From: Callorhinus ursinus
Lineage: Eukaryota; Chordata; Mammalia; Carnivora; Otariidae
Direction: 5' to 3'
Assembly: GCF_003265705.1 (NCBI RefSeq)
Contig: NW_020312785.1
Location: 16,082,066 to 16,146,065 of the forward strand
DNA length: 64,000 nucleotides
Each line of letters opens with the position of its first letter. The first letter of the stretch is position 1. This document shows, one piece after another, positions 47,438 through 60,067 of the stretch. The notes under the pieces were generated by a model. It was not told where the DNA came from, ran no database searches, and saw only the letters and a list, made by a program, of their open reading frames with translations. A program made the translations under genes and the position numbers.

Positions 47438-48296
47438 ATGGCAGTAAATTCATATCTTTCAATAGTTATCCTGAATGTAAATGGGCTAAATGCCCCAATC
47501 AAAAGACACAGGGTATCAGATTGGATAAAAAAAACAAAACCCATCAATACACTGCCTGCAAAAGACTCATTTTAGATCCAAAGACACCCCCAGATTGAAA
47601 GGGAGGGGGTGGAAAACCATTTACCATGCTAATGGACATCAAAAGAAAGCTGAGGTGGCCATCCTTATATCAGACAAATTAGATTTTAAACCAAAGATTA
47701 TACTAAGAGATGAGGAAAGACACTATATCCTACTTAAAGGGTCTATCCAACAAGAAGATCTAACAATTGTAAATATCTAGGCCCCTAACACAGAAGCAGC
47801 CAATTATATATGCCAATTAATAACAAAATCAAAGAAACACATTGGCAACAATACAATAATTGTAGGAGACTTTAACACACCCCTCACTGAAGTGGACGGA
47901 TCATCTAAGCAAAAGATCAACAAGAAAATAAAGTATAAACAGTATGGAGGTTCCTCAAAAGTTGAAAATAGAGCTACTTACTGTATGATCCAGCAATTGC
48001 ACTACTGGGTATTTATCCCAAGATACAAATGTAATGAACCGAAGGGGTACATGCACCCCAATGTTTATAACAGCAATGTCCATAATAGCCAAACTATGAA
48101 AAGAGCCAAGATGTCCATTAACAGATGAATGGATAAAGAAGATGTGGTATATATACACAATGGAATATTATGCAGCCATCAAAAAAACCCCGAAATCTTG
48201 CCATTTGCAAAGATGTGGATGGAACTAGAGGGTATTATGCTAAGCGAAATAAGTCAATCAGAGAAAGACAAGTATTATATGATCTTACTGATATGA
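47438..48296 (+). pseudogene. L1 ORF2, endonuclease fused to C-terminus
   Basis: ATG at 47438 gives the endonuclease start (L-N-V-N-G-L-N-A-P-I-K-R-H) but hits TAG after about 45 codons. 47595-47780 continues the endonuclease in another frame. The catalytic G-D-F-N-T-P-L block is at about 47866-47890. At about 47937-47950 the sequence jumps to the ORF2 C-terminal region (Q-Y-G-G-S-S), equivalent to joining positions near 63853 and 60890 of the L1 at 60 kb, so about 2.96 kb is missing, including the entire reverse transcriptase. Ends at the normal TGA at 48294. Not functional. Confidence 0.9.
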
Positions 48297-49602
48297 GGAA
48301 TTTATTAACAAGAGAGAGATCATAGGGGAAGGGGGGATAAAATAGAACAAGATGAAACCAGAGAGGGAGACAAACCATTTAGAAACTCTTAATCTCAGGA
48401 AACAAACTGAGGGTTGCTGGAGTGGAGAGGGGTTGGGAGGGTTGGGGGGGTGCTGGGTGATGGACATTGGGGAGAGGGGTATATGCTATGGTGAGCGCGG
48501 TGAATTGTGTAAGACTGATGAATCACAGACCTGTACCTCTGACAAATAACACATTATATGTTTTAAAAAAAAAAGAGAGTAGGAAGAGAAAAATGAAGGG
48601 GTAAAATCAGAGGGGGAGACAAACCATGAGAGACTATGGACTCCAAGAAACAAACTGAGGGCTTTGGAGGGGAGGGGGGCGATGGGTTGGCCCGGTGATG
48701 GGTATTGAGGGCACATATTGCATAGAGCACTGGATGTTATATGCAAACAATGAATCATGGGATGCTATATCAAAAACTAATGATGTAATGTATGGTGACT
48801 AACATAACATAATAAAATAAAATTTAAAAAAATACCCCATCATGGCTATGTTAATAGTTCTGTTGAATTTTAGAGTCTTTTTTTGTAATTTTCATTTTGA
48901 AAATGACTCCCAAGAGACTGCACAGGTAATGCAGAGGGTTCTCATTTATCTTTCACCCAGATTGCCTCAATGATAATATCTTATATAGCCATGGTACAGT
49001 GTTAAAACTAGGAAATTGACTTTGGCACAATGCAACTAACATAGTTACAGACCTTATTCACATTTACTTGTTTTTGATCGTGCATTTTTGTTGGTGTATC
49101 AGTCTATATAATCTTATCACATGTGTGGATTTGTATAAGCATAATCACAACCAGAAAATAAAAACTGTCTCATTACCAAAAGTAGCTCCCTTGTATTACA
49201 ACTTCCTCCAAACCTCAATACATGAAAGACACTAATTTGTTTTCCATGACAATAACTGTATAATTTAAGAAAATTATATAAATGGAATTATATAGTATGT
49301 TAACTTTTGAGATTGGCTTTTTTTTCACTCAGCATAATAACCTTGAAATCCATCAAAGTGGTTGTGTAAATCAGTAGTCAGTTCCTTTTTATTGTTGAGT
49401 GATATTCAGTTGCCTGGGTGTACCAAAATTTGTTTTAATGTTTACCCTTTAAAGAACATTTGGATTGTTTCCAATTTTTGGCTTGTAGAAGCCCAAAGCT
49501 GCTATGAATATGGATGAATAGATATTTCCATGAGCATAATTTTTCATTATTCTAGGATAAGTAGCCAACAGTATGATTGTTGGGTTGTATGGCAAATGCA
49601 TG

Positions 49603-49608
<6 letters not shown>

Positions 49609-49649
<41 letters not shown>

Positions 49650-49848
49650 TTAAATTTTTAAGATTTTATTTATTTATCTGACAGAGAGAGAGACAGTGAG
49701 AGAGGGAACACAAACAGGGGGAGTGGGAGAGGGAGAAGCAGGCTTCCCGCTGAGGAGGGAGCCCGATGCGGGGCTGGATCCCAGGACCCTGGGATCATGA
49801 CCTGAGCCGAAGGCAGAGGCTTAACTGACTGAGCCACCCAGGTGCCTG
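49609..49848 (-). mobile_element. Can-SINE with an expanded (AT)n tail
   Basis: SINE body ends 'gccacccaggtgcctg' at about 49848. An (AT)n run of about 40 bp (49605-49646) lies between the left TSD and the T-rich tail. TSD GCATGTTATAT at 49598-49608 and 49849-49859. Confidence 0.95.
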
Positions 49849-50097
49849 GCATGTTATATTTTTATGAGAAACTGCCAAACTGTTTTCCAGAATGACTGTA
49901 TCACTTTACTCACTATCAGGAATGTATGAGAGATTCAACGTTTCCACATTCTCCCCACCATTTGGAATAATCGGTATTTTTTTATTTTAGCCATTCTATA
50001 CCTGTGTAGTACTATCTCAACATAGATTTAATTTGTGTTTCCCTAATGACTAATGATGTTAGACATCTTTTCATGTGCTTAATTTCCAAACTTTATC

Positions 50098-50311
50098 TTT
50101 TTTTTTTTTAAGATTTACTTATTTGAGAGAGACAGAGAGAGAATGAGCAGAAGGAGGGTCAAAGGAGAAGGAGAGAGAGAGAGAATCCTCAAGCAGACTC
50201 CCCACTCAGTGGGAAGCCCACTGCAGGGCTCGATCCCAGGACCTGGAAATCATGACCCAAGCTGAAATCAAGAACTGGCCGCCTAACCGACTGAGCTACC
50301 CAGGCACCCCA
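50098..50311 (-). mobile_element. Can-SINE in the ancient L1
   Basis: T-tail, GA block with an extra ~25 bp of GA, body ending 'ctacccaggcacccc'. TSD AAACTTTATC (50088) / AAACTCTATC (50313). Confidence 0.95.
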
Positions 50312-50573
50312 TAAACTCTATCCTTTTTAATGAAAGTGTCTGTTTAACTCTTTTGCACACATTCTAACTGGATTATTTGCTTTCTCATTGTTGAGTATAG
50401 GGAACTCTTTATATAGTCTGGGTAAAAATCCTTTTTCAGACATGTGATTTGCAAATATTTTCTCCCATTCTGTGGCCTTTCTTTTTATCTAATTAATAAG
50501 GTCTTTTGCAGAGCAGAAGTTTTTAATTTGGATGACATATAATTTATTGATTTTTCTTCAGTGAACCTATTTT

Positions 50574-50772
50574 TTTTTAAAGATTATTTGAGAGAGAGAG
50601 TGGGGGTGGGAAGGAATGGAGAGAGGTAGAGAGAGACAGTCTTAAGCAGACCTCGAGCTGAGCACAGAGTCTGATGTGGGGCTCAATCTCAGGACCCTGA
50701 GATCATGAACCTAAGATCAGTACTTGAGCCGAAACCAAGAGTCTGACAACCAACTGTGCCACCCAGGTGCCC
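50574..50772 (-). mobile_element. Can-SINE in the ancient L1, older
   Basis: Diverged body ending 'gccacccaggtgccc', with a small internal insertion around 50705-50725 ('aacctaagatcagtac'). TSD CAGTGAACCTATTT (50559) / CAGTGAACTATTT (50773), 1-bp indel. Confidence 0.94.
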
Positions 50773-50830
50773 CAGTGAACTATTTCTATCTTAATCTCCA
50801 ATCTTGACCATTTTGTGGCCTGATGTGGGT

Positions 50831-52589
50831 GATGTTGAGAGTCACAAACTGGTTTTCGAGAAACTTCTTTGCTTATCTTGCAGATAAGATATCTTACATG
50901 TATATCTCACTTCAATATATTAGTTGATATTATCTTGGAATTTGTATCATATGTGAAATTTAAATTGCCAGTTATAACAATCATTAATTCTTATAATTTC
51001 CATCAATGACTGGTGGCAGAACTATCTTTTAAGGGCAAGGTAGAGAGAATTTATGCATAATATGGTGAGATGAAATGATAGAACCCTGAGGCCTCACCAC
51101 ATTTCAAATATTTCATATGGGAATTAAAGGCACTGCACATATATAACATATATGATCATTTGACCAAAAACTACCAGAATTTCATCTTAAGGAATCATAG
51201 AAATTAAATTCACTACACATTTAATTGAAAACATATTGCTAAGATAATTACATGTATATCAATAAGTCCATCACACAATTAAGTCTGACAGTTTGCCAAA
51301 ATAATTCCTAAAATTATGTATTATCAATGGATGATGGGAACCCTAAACTTCTATTAGAACTTTTATGATATACTCATATTTTTCAATTAATTGCCTTTCA
51401 TCATCCTTAATGGATACTAATTCATACAAAGTCTATGAGGTCAGATACTTTGAGCCTTTTTTGTTATGGCCTGACAAAGCTATAGTTTAATCTCTTCCTT
51501 TTATATATCCCATAAATTTAGTGATCAACATGAGGAAACTATATACTTTTGGAGATCATCTTGATGCTTATATCTTATTTAATGAAAGCATAGAGGCTAA
51601 AAAAATAGAGCAGGTATAGAAAGAAAACAGTTATATTTCAAGTACATATTTAATTGACATTATTAAAAAGGGTAATGGCCAATAACAATGATTGGTTATA
51701 CATAATTGTCACTTATTCAAGAAGTATTTGTATAATGATAACAGAGCAATTTGTCTTCATCATGAGAAATGAGATAGATTTTTATTTTTTAACGGATTGA
51801 TGTGTGACTTTTGACAAGGCACTTAACCTCTGTTGTTCAGGCAAACTTCTGTGTAAAATGTCTGATGATTGGTATTAGGTACCACTTTATCTTCCAGTGG
51901 ATTTTGATGATTAATTAGCTACCTGGGCATATATATATACATTTATTAAGATAGTGGGCAATAATTAGAGGTTTTTATGTCCTGTTTGTTTTAGCAGGCA
52001 ATTCAGACTACTGCCAGCATTAAATTGGGCAATTTATATAGTTTTTATTTGGTCCAAATTGGAATATTCTGGTGAATGAGTGAAATTATTTCCTGACTTC
52101 ATTTTTTTTTTCCATTTCTTTCCCCATTTATTTAAGACAAATGAGCTTAAATGACAAAGGAACAGAAATGCAATTGACTTTGTTGTATTAGAATTTTGGC
52201 TGAGTGCATTTGATAATTCAATCAAATCCTTCTGTCAGTACCAATTTGTTATAGCATTTGATAGTCTAGTAACAATAAGAATTTTGCCATAATAATCTGA
52301 CCTTCCACAAGCTGGGAATAAACTTTCAGTGCATCAGTTCCAAGGAAACAAGTGTCTCTCTGGATTAGTTAGTAATTTTTCATTTTACTTTGGCAATTTT
52401 ATAAGAAAAAAATAACATTTTAGATTTAATTAGACACAAGATAGCAATAAGTAGTACTCTTTCTTTTCTTTTGTTTTTAATCTGTAATTCCATATCTATT
52501 TTGTATCAGTTTTGTATCTACGTAGTTATGTTTCTGGACTCTGTTCTCTTCATATTTATAAATCTTCTTTCCAATGCATCATTTCCTAA
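50831..52589. other. Unique AT-rich DNA with a MIR
   Basis: 51795-51890 is a plus-strand MIR core ('tgtgacttttgacaaggcacttaacctctg'). Otherwise nothing recognised. Confidence 0.6.
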
Positions 52590-53100
52590 TCACCACAATT
52601 TTTAGTTATGTATTGCTGCATTAAAAATTATACCCAAGCTTAGAATAACAAAAATGTTTATTATTTCATACTATTTTGGGGTCAGCTATCCAAACATGAC
52701 TTCATCATGTGGCTCTCGGTCAAGGTCTCTTATGAGGTTGTAGTCCAAGTATTGTCTCAGTGTCAACTTGGGGGAAGATCTACATCCAAATTTGATCTGT
52801 CTTGGTCCCTTACCACCTAGAGCTTTCCACAAGCCTGCTTCATGACATGATACCTGGATTCCTATCCCAGAGAGAGACCCATCTGAGGAAGAGTACACTG
52901 AAGACAAAAGCCACAGTCTTTTTACTTTTTTACCTATTATCTAAATTGGCATCACATTATATCTGCCCTATGTTATTTATTACATATAAGTCAGTAAATC
53001 CAGGGACCACTTAAGGTGGGAGGATTACAGTGTGTGGAGACCAGGAGGTGCAAAGCATTAAACTCCATCCTAGAAGCTGTGTACCACAGGTATATTTATA
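52590..53100 (-). repeat. Old LTR-like mammalian repeat
   Basis: 'tagttatgtattgctgcattaaaaattatacccaagcttagaataac' through 'gtcacagtctt...' to 'ggtgggaggattacagtgtgtg' reads as the reverse complement of a common old mammalian LTR-type repeat. Family not certain. Confidence 0.45.
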
Positions 53101-53459
53101 ATTAGAATTCCTGTCTGGCAGGGAAGTGCCACCAATGTATCCTTCTTTGGGAGTATCTTGACTATCCTTGGTATTTGTTATTTTATATAATGTTACTAAG
53201 CTTACCGAGTTTCCAAGAGAGTAACATTTGTATTGCCACTTTGATTTAATTACATTGAATCTGTTAACCTATTTGAAGATTGATAAGTTTGTAATTTTGA
53301 TCATTCTTATCTGTAAAAATGGGTTAATTGTTGATTTTATGCATGCCATAAAGTCATGCCATAAAGTTTATTTTTTTTCTCTTTTAAAGTGCTCATATTG
53401 TGTGTTAGATGTATTCATTGTTCATTTATGTATTTATGTAGTTTTTTAACATCTAGTAT

Positions 53460-55340
53460 TTCCATCATTTCTACTAAGTTCATGGATTAACGAATTGAAC
53501 AAAACAGACAAAAATCTCTACCCTTATATAATTTATATTTGTTTAAAAGAGAGAGAGATAGAACAAGAGTGTAAACAAATTAAGTGAAGTTTACAGATTA
53601 CATAGTGAAAAGTGCTATAAAAATAAGACGGGGGGAGAGAGGAAGAATAAGGAAAAAGAATTTAATTTTAAACATCATGGTTAGATATCTCCCACTGAGA
53701 AGTTAGCATTTGAGAAAAGACTTGAAGTTGATGAGTGAACAAGCCAGGTGAATACCAGGGGAGAGAGTATCTAAGGCAGAGAGCCAAGGAAATGACAAAT
53801 CCTGGAGGCCTGTGCAGGCTTGGTTTGCTTTAAAAAGATCAGTGAGGCCTTTGTGACAGGATCAGAGAGAATAAGTGGAAGATGACATCACATCTGAGTG
53901 AGAAGCCAGATCCTCTCATCCCTGTTACCCATTTTAATAGCCATTCGTTCTTCTCTGAATGAGATAGGAAACCCATGGATGGTTTTTGAACAGAAGAGAA
54001 ATATAATATGACTTACTTTTATTAAGATCCTTCTGGAGGCTATTGCAGATAGCCACATGGAATGGTAACTTAATCTAAAAGGCAGTAATGGATATGTTGA
54101 TAAGTCATCAAATTCTTGATATATTAGAAAAGTGTAACTAAAAAAAAAATCAAACAGATAAGATATAGCTTACAAATAAAGAAGGGTGTCAAAGATGATC
54201 TTTAGGAAATTTTACATGAGCAACTAGAAGGATGTATTAGCCATCAACTGATACATGAATATGAGACATATTTTACATGGTGGCAAAAAATCCTTAATTT
54301 GCTATAGAATATCCAAGTGAATTTATACTTGAAAAATAAGTCTAAAGTCTAGGCTTCTGCATTAATCTTTTGCATCTTCTATTCAGTGTAACTCCAGGAG
54401 TCCCCTTTTGCTCTTTGCATATATTTTGAGTCTTATATTTTCTTTTTAGTTTTTATTTCATTTTTGTATATGCCATCTTTTGGTCAGAAGCCAGAAATTA
54501 ATTTAAAAATCAACAAAATAAATGAAAATATCTATTAGAGAGTGGATATTGTTCTGCAGATAAGTAGAATAATGTGATAATGCAATACTAAGTGTTTGGT
54601 TAAGGAAAGATCACTCTGTAATGGGGACATTAAGGCTGAGACATGAGAAGATAACATGTCAGCTACATGAAAACCAAGGAAAAACATATTTCAAGAAAAG
54701 CAACGAAGTATTGCAAAGATCTTGGGGCAGGAACTGTCTGGAGCATTTTAAAAAGCCATTGCCATTGGAAAATAGAATGTGGGAGAGTAGATAGTTCTGT
54801 AATCCAATTTAAAGAGGTGGGGGTTTTATTCTTATTGCCTTGGGAAACCACTGAAACAATTTAAGCAGGGGAATTCCATAAATAATTTTGTTTGCAATAA
54901 CTGGCTATGTGGAAAATGAATTGTAAAAGACCGATAAGCAGAGAGGCCATTAAGTGTGTATTATAGTAGCTTAGGAGACAGAGAGTGGTGATATGGATGG
55001 TTGTGGTAGAGATGGAATATGTGAGGGAATTTATTATACATCTTAAAAAAGAGATTGAAGAATTTCATGATGGATGAGATAAGGGCTTGGGAAAGGGAAG
55101 AACCAAGAATATGTCCTTGATTTTTATGTTGGATAGATGTGATAGGTATACAGAATCAGGAAAAACTAAGGAGGCATCAGTCACTGGGGAGGGCAGGAAT
55201 CAATCATTCTGTGCCTGTGTTAACATTAATGTGTTTTAGGTTTTCAAATGCAGATGTCAAGGGAATTTGTACATGCAAGGTCTGTGGAGATGACAGAGCT
55301 GAAAAATCATAGATTTGGGAGTCAGTAGTTTACACATATG
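53460..55340 (+). repeat. Long old mammalian-wide repeat, near full length
   Basis: 'aacaaaacagacaaaaatctctaccc', 'gagaagttagcatttgagaaaagac', 'tgaacaagccaggtgaataccagg', 'gtaatggatatg', 'gaaccaagaatatgtccttgattttta', 'tcatagatttgggagtcag' follow one another in the order typical of this widespread repeat; colinear with 37020-38060. It may include breaks (54240-54560). Confidence 0.5.
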
Positions 55341-57203
55341 GGAAAATGTGATCAGAGAGGTGAAGTCAGAGAAGCAAAGGCAAATTTTTGCTTAAAAAAT
55401 AATTGTTGTTTAAAAATCATATCAGCTTATGTATTGAGTTAATTGGAAGTGAAAATACTTGAAAATACTCTAGTAGTTGTATCAAAGACAGCTCATTTTT
55501 ACCTTCAGATACTTTAAGGACTTTTAAATATATTTGCTTAAATCTGCAATCCTAACACCCCTTGTACTTAGAGAGTTCCTACCACATTCTCAACTTTTAT
55601 TTCTTCAGTCTTTCAAGCTACATTTTCTATTACAGCCTGTCTCTAATATTGAGTGACCTTTTTCTATAACAAACTGGTCTGAAATACTAACATGGTATAA
55701 TGTCAAAGATCTTATACCATCTGTCTTTGTACATACTTTGTATTAATCGTTCACCCAAAAGGTTTTCATATATTTTTTAAAAGGCCATAGACCTTTAGAT
55801 CCATTATTATTGTTCCCAGTGTCACTGCAATGTAATAAATCATTAGACTACTTATGTATTAAAAAAAAACAGTATTGAAAACCTTAAATAAAACTAGCCT
55901 ATACAATTGAATCAATGTTGGACATGTTTAAATGAGAATGCATTTATTGCTAAAGGAAAATATTAGGCATGAGAATAAAGTTAGTTAGAAATGAAAAGGA
56001 AATCAATTTAGGATTTCAGATAATATAGAGTATATGGGGGTAAATTATTTGGTGACCCATCTGAAAACAGAAGGTTGTGATTCTTAAGGACATCAAGAAG
56101 TTTCAGTTGTTTCTTATTCAATTCCTTTAGCACAATCTTGTTGAAAAGTAGAATTGGCTAATTTGACTTTCCTACAGAACCAAGGCTAATCTCTTTAATA
56201 TTGGTTATACAAGTTACAGTGCTTCCTACTTCTCATTCTTTCCATTACTGAACATATTTGTTCTGCTTTAGACAAGAAGCTCTTTATTATGCTTTTACTT
56301 CTCTAAAAGGAGCTTTTGATGTAAAAATGTCTCACATTTGTAATTATAGTCTTAGCCATGGAATATTTAACTCCTTTCCACTTTTAATAATTCATATACA
56401 CAGCTATCTCAAACCACAGACTGATACTGCATTTAAAATATATTGCAGAATGTACAAGGCAAAAATGCAATGTCAATTTATTAGTGTCACATTTAAAAAC
56501 TTTATTTTCTAAAATCAGATTTAAAGAAGAAGAAAATTACCACTTTCTGTAAATCGCCTTTTATCACATCAAAATATTGTGTCTAAAATGTTGCGAATGA
56601 AGTGAAGCCCATGAAATTCATGAATCCTCTAAAGTCCCTGTATTTTCTTAAAAGTAATTGCACAAAGAAAAAGGTATTTATGATCTTCTATTGCTCTGCT
56701 TCAGATTGTAGAATCTTTTTTAAAAATTTTTGATGCTGAATTAATAAAAACATTAGGCAAAATGGTGCAAGTAAATAAATTAGTCAGTTATTAAAGCTAG
56801 ATCAATGGAACAGCAACAAAAATGTATAAAGGAATGTGGACTAGCTGTGAACAGCATTTCAGTGGTCTCAATACTAATTCAACCAGTTATTATGCAATCC
56901 TAGTTATCAAATAGGTAGGACAGATGTGTGTGTGTATGTGCGTGTGCATGTGCATGTGCATACACGTGTGCTTGTGTGTGTATCTTTATTAGAGTACGTG
57001 TGCATTCTGTGTGTGTATGTGTGTAAGTGTTGGATGTGGTAGTGCAATGCAATTGACCTAATTGTTAGTTTCAGAAGAAAATCAGTAATGCCTAAGTTAT
57101 TTTTTTTAAAGGATTAAAGGGGAAAAAAAAGGAAGAATAGTAGAAGCTATTTATGTAATTTTTAAATGTTTGCCCAAATACTAATAAATATGTTATTTAA
57201 AGA
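55341..57203. other. Unique AT-rich DNA with a GT-rich microsatellite
   Basis: 56925-57030 is a degenerate (GT)n/(GCATGT)n stretch. An 84-codon open frame at 56258-56512 has no family match. No gene supported. Confidence 0.55.
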
Positions 57204-57215
57204 TATTTTGCTAAA

Positions 57216-57418
57216 GGGGCACCTGGGTGGCTCATTCGTTAAGTGTCTGCCTTTGGCTCAGGTCACGATCTCAGGGTCCTGGGATCGAGCCCCGCATCGG
57301 GCTCCCTGCTCAGCGGGAAGCCTGCTTCTCCCTTTCCCACTCCTCCTGCTTGTGTTCCTTCTTTCGCTTTGTCTCTCTCTGTCGAATAAATAAATAAAAT
57401 CTTTAAAAAAAAAAAAAC
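57216..57418 (+). mobile_element. Can-SINE, young-looking
   Basis: Full-length and close to consensus: 'gggatcgagccccgcatcgggctccctgctcagcgg', 'aaataaataaataaaatctttaaaaaaaaaaaa' tail. Perfect 12-bp TSD TATTTTGCTAAA at 57204-57215 and 57419-57430. Confidence 0.98.
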
Positions 57419-57430
57419 TATTTTGCTAAA

Positions 57431-60067
57431 TACCAGAAGAAAAAGCTAAAAAGAGCTGAAAGTTTTGCCTTTAGGAGATAAGATTCAAAGGGGCAGAAGT
57501 GTGTGGGGAGGGTAATTGCTGTTCTATTTGGGTTTGGATTTGGTAGTAGTTTGTCTAAGCCACTTCATTTACACTTTCATGAATTTGTGCTTTACATATG
57601 TCTGGAGCTCTTGCCAACTTGTCTTTTGCCAACTAACCATTATGACAACCTCTGTTTTGGCTCAATCAAGCTTAGCCCAAGCAGCAGTCACAACCCAGTG
57701 TCACTTTACCTTATGTCCATGGCAAGTTTCCCTCACTTCCCCCTTAATTTTTTCTTGTGACCTCAAAACATGCAAATCCATAGGCCATGCATATCACCCT
57801 CACATGTCCAACATTGAGGAGACATTAAAGCAAAGTTTTGACCAATGAGAGATAGAAGCCAGCAGATAAATGCTTATCCTTCCACTTCAGGGCTGGGTTG
57901 TTGATAAGCAAAGTAACACATACCTTTTCTCAGAAAAATGGTTTCACTTGATACAAACTTCATGGTAACCACCCTGGTAACATCTGGTTTTATTTTCTCT
58001 CTGACATTCCCTGCCTTGCTCACCTGTCCCCTGCTGTGGTTTCTTTTGGATTGTACTTCCTAATAAAGTAGTATCCTCTGAGTGTTTGCCTCAATGTCTC
58101 CTTTGTGAAGAGCCCACAATAAAAGAACTGATACCAGAAATAAACTGGTGATAAAATATGGCATGTATTCACTTCACAAGTGTTAAGGATTTCACTTTTG
58201 ATTAATTGGGATGAGGTGTAAGAGGATGGAGAGGTGTTGGATTTATGGGAACTGTGGCTCTTGAATGGTACGAGGGCAAGGATAATGATAATGACTGAAG
58301 AGTGGATGGGCTTCTGTTAATGGCATTGGAAGGCCTGAAGAAAGAAAATTATAGGCTCAGGGCAGCCACTTGCAAATTGAAGGTGTGCTATAAAACTGTA
58401 AAAGCAAAGAGCTTCTGTGGCAGTGTTGGGTAGACTCTCACCTCTTATTGGCTTAGGACAGCTTTTAAGCTTTTATTGAAAATTAAGCCACAGACCTAAT
58501 TGTAAAAGTAGCAAAGCTGACAATTAAAATTAATAGCTAGCCTTGACAGTGTTCCTATGTTATAGTAAGGCTCTGATAAGTAAATACTGGGGACTTTCAA
58601 CCTGGCAAGGAGATTGAGAAAATTGAACCTGAAAATCTTGAGCCCTTATATTCCTCTGAACTCTCTGGGCCAACATAAACAGAATACCATTTCCAATATT
58701 ACGTGTGAGGAATGTTCTCATGCCTAAACATGTACAGTGACCTCACAGGAAGCAAGTTCCCCACAAGGTGATGGTTTTTCTCCCCACCCTTGGTCTGTAT
58801 CACTTCTCATTATTGCCTTTAGATCATTAACCGGGATCATTCCTTAGAAGAGCCTGGGGAAGGGTAGTGTGCTACATCCATCAAAAAGAAATGGGTTATT
58901 TGCCAAAGAGAGTATAGAATCCGGTAAATAAGTCCTTCAAAACCTGGGGAAGCACTTTGTAAGTAGATTGGAAAGTGAAGGAATAAGACAAATGAAATAT
59001 AAGTTTGGGTTGTAGAGAATTTATTGATGTGGCCACAAATGTTGCTCATGATTCTATATACTGGAAGGAAAATTGGACCTGGTCCTCATAGTTTTCTTTA
59101 ATGTCTCCTTGAAAGTTGAGCATAATGATAGTCTAGAATGAGTGAGGTGAAAATGACAGTACCACCTTGTTGAAATATTGTGGGAGGGATGCTAAGTCGG
59201 TTCAGAATATATTTAGCACATAACATCTAAGAATTCTGTCTCCTAGATAAGCCCAGAAAATACTCCCTTCACTGGAAAATAAGGAATGTAGCAAGGGGAC
59301 TACTGTTATCTTTGATGGACTCCATGGTAGCTATTCTCTATAGACAAGAGTTAGTAGTGGGCATGCTGTCATGGAACTTGAGTCCATAGTATCACTGATA
59401 CTGGAGACTTTAGAATGGCAGCATGTAAACATCAAAAGTGAGGTGGAAAGAATGCCATAAAAGCAGAAAGGCCAGAGTTACAATCAAGGTACTTGACCAC
59501 CAGTGAGCTGATAAAACAGGCTGATTCATCGTGGTGCTCCTAGGGGTATCATAGGTATACAGTTAACTACAGTGTTTCTTGAATTGTCCGAATTCAGTAA
59601 TAATAAATTAATAACAAGATATACAAACAAAAAAATAACCAGAGCAAACAACTAAAGTTTAGCACTTCATGAAAAGTTACCTCCCATGCCGTGCCCAGAT
59701 GTAAATCTATCAGTCTCTTGATCACAAAGTGCTGAGTCCTCTTAAGAAAACAAACACGTGCTGGTACATGTATGTGTAATAGATATTCCTTGCATCCTAC
59801 CCAAAAAGATCGGTAGCCAGTTGTAAACTTTTAGATTTTGAATCTTAGTTGACACTGCTATTAGGGCACCACAAATATTACACAAATCAGATAATAACAT
59901 GGACTTGCTAAACCCCACAGAACATGCTATTATAAGGCTTTATTGAGGATAGATGATATGAACGGGAAGGAAAAACAAGTGTAGACAAGTTTGGAGGCCC
60001 AAAAGACTCTCAGGTATATCCCTCAGTGTTATTTTTTATAAAGCTATTTCTTCATCTTCAGATTTTC
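57431..60067. other. Unique DNA, no gene recognised
   Basis: 57840-58140 contains 'cttcctaataaagtagtatcctctgagtg' and could be an old LTR end, but I cannot name it. Frames at 57503-57848 (+) and 58837-59049 (-) show no family match. Confidence 0.5.

Larger units (their letters stand above)
44582..48829 (+). mobile_element. 5'-complete L1 with an internal ORF2 deletion
   Basis: Order: GC-rich 5'UTR, pyrimidine-rich repeats, ORF1, 81-bp spacer, ORF2 endonuclease start, deletion, ORF2 C-terminus, 3'UTR, A-rich end. TSD AAATATCCCATCATGG (44566-44581) / AAATACCCCATCATGG (48830-48845), 16 bp with one mismatch. The TSD fixes both ends and shows insertion from a full-length 5' end. Contains the assembly gap. 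Confidence 0.93.
48860..50830 (-). mobile_element. Ancient L1, 3' part, hit by three SINEs
   Basis: Antisense L1 3'UTR and ORF2 C-terminus ('cactcagcataataaccttgaaatccatc', 'ccaaactgttttccagaatgactgtatc', 'gccattctatacctgtgtagtactatctcaa', 'gcaaatattttctcccattctgtggcc'). Highly diverged, so predates the SINEs. Pieces at 48860-49608, 49860-50097, 50312-50572 and 50774-50830. Confidence 0.82.

Noticed and set aside
47930..47955. Splicing of L1 RNA as the cause of the ORF2 deletion
   Set aside because: Intact copies read AAAG|ACTT at the upstream break, not a GT donor; an AG precedes the downstream side but the pair is not canonical.
5131..57418. tRNA genes at the SINE heads
   Set aside because: The A- and B-box-like motifs belong to tRNA-Lys-derived SINEs; none folds into an intact tRNA with an acceptor stem and they carry SINE tails and TSDs.
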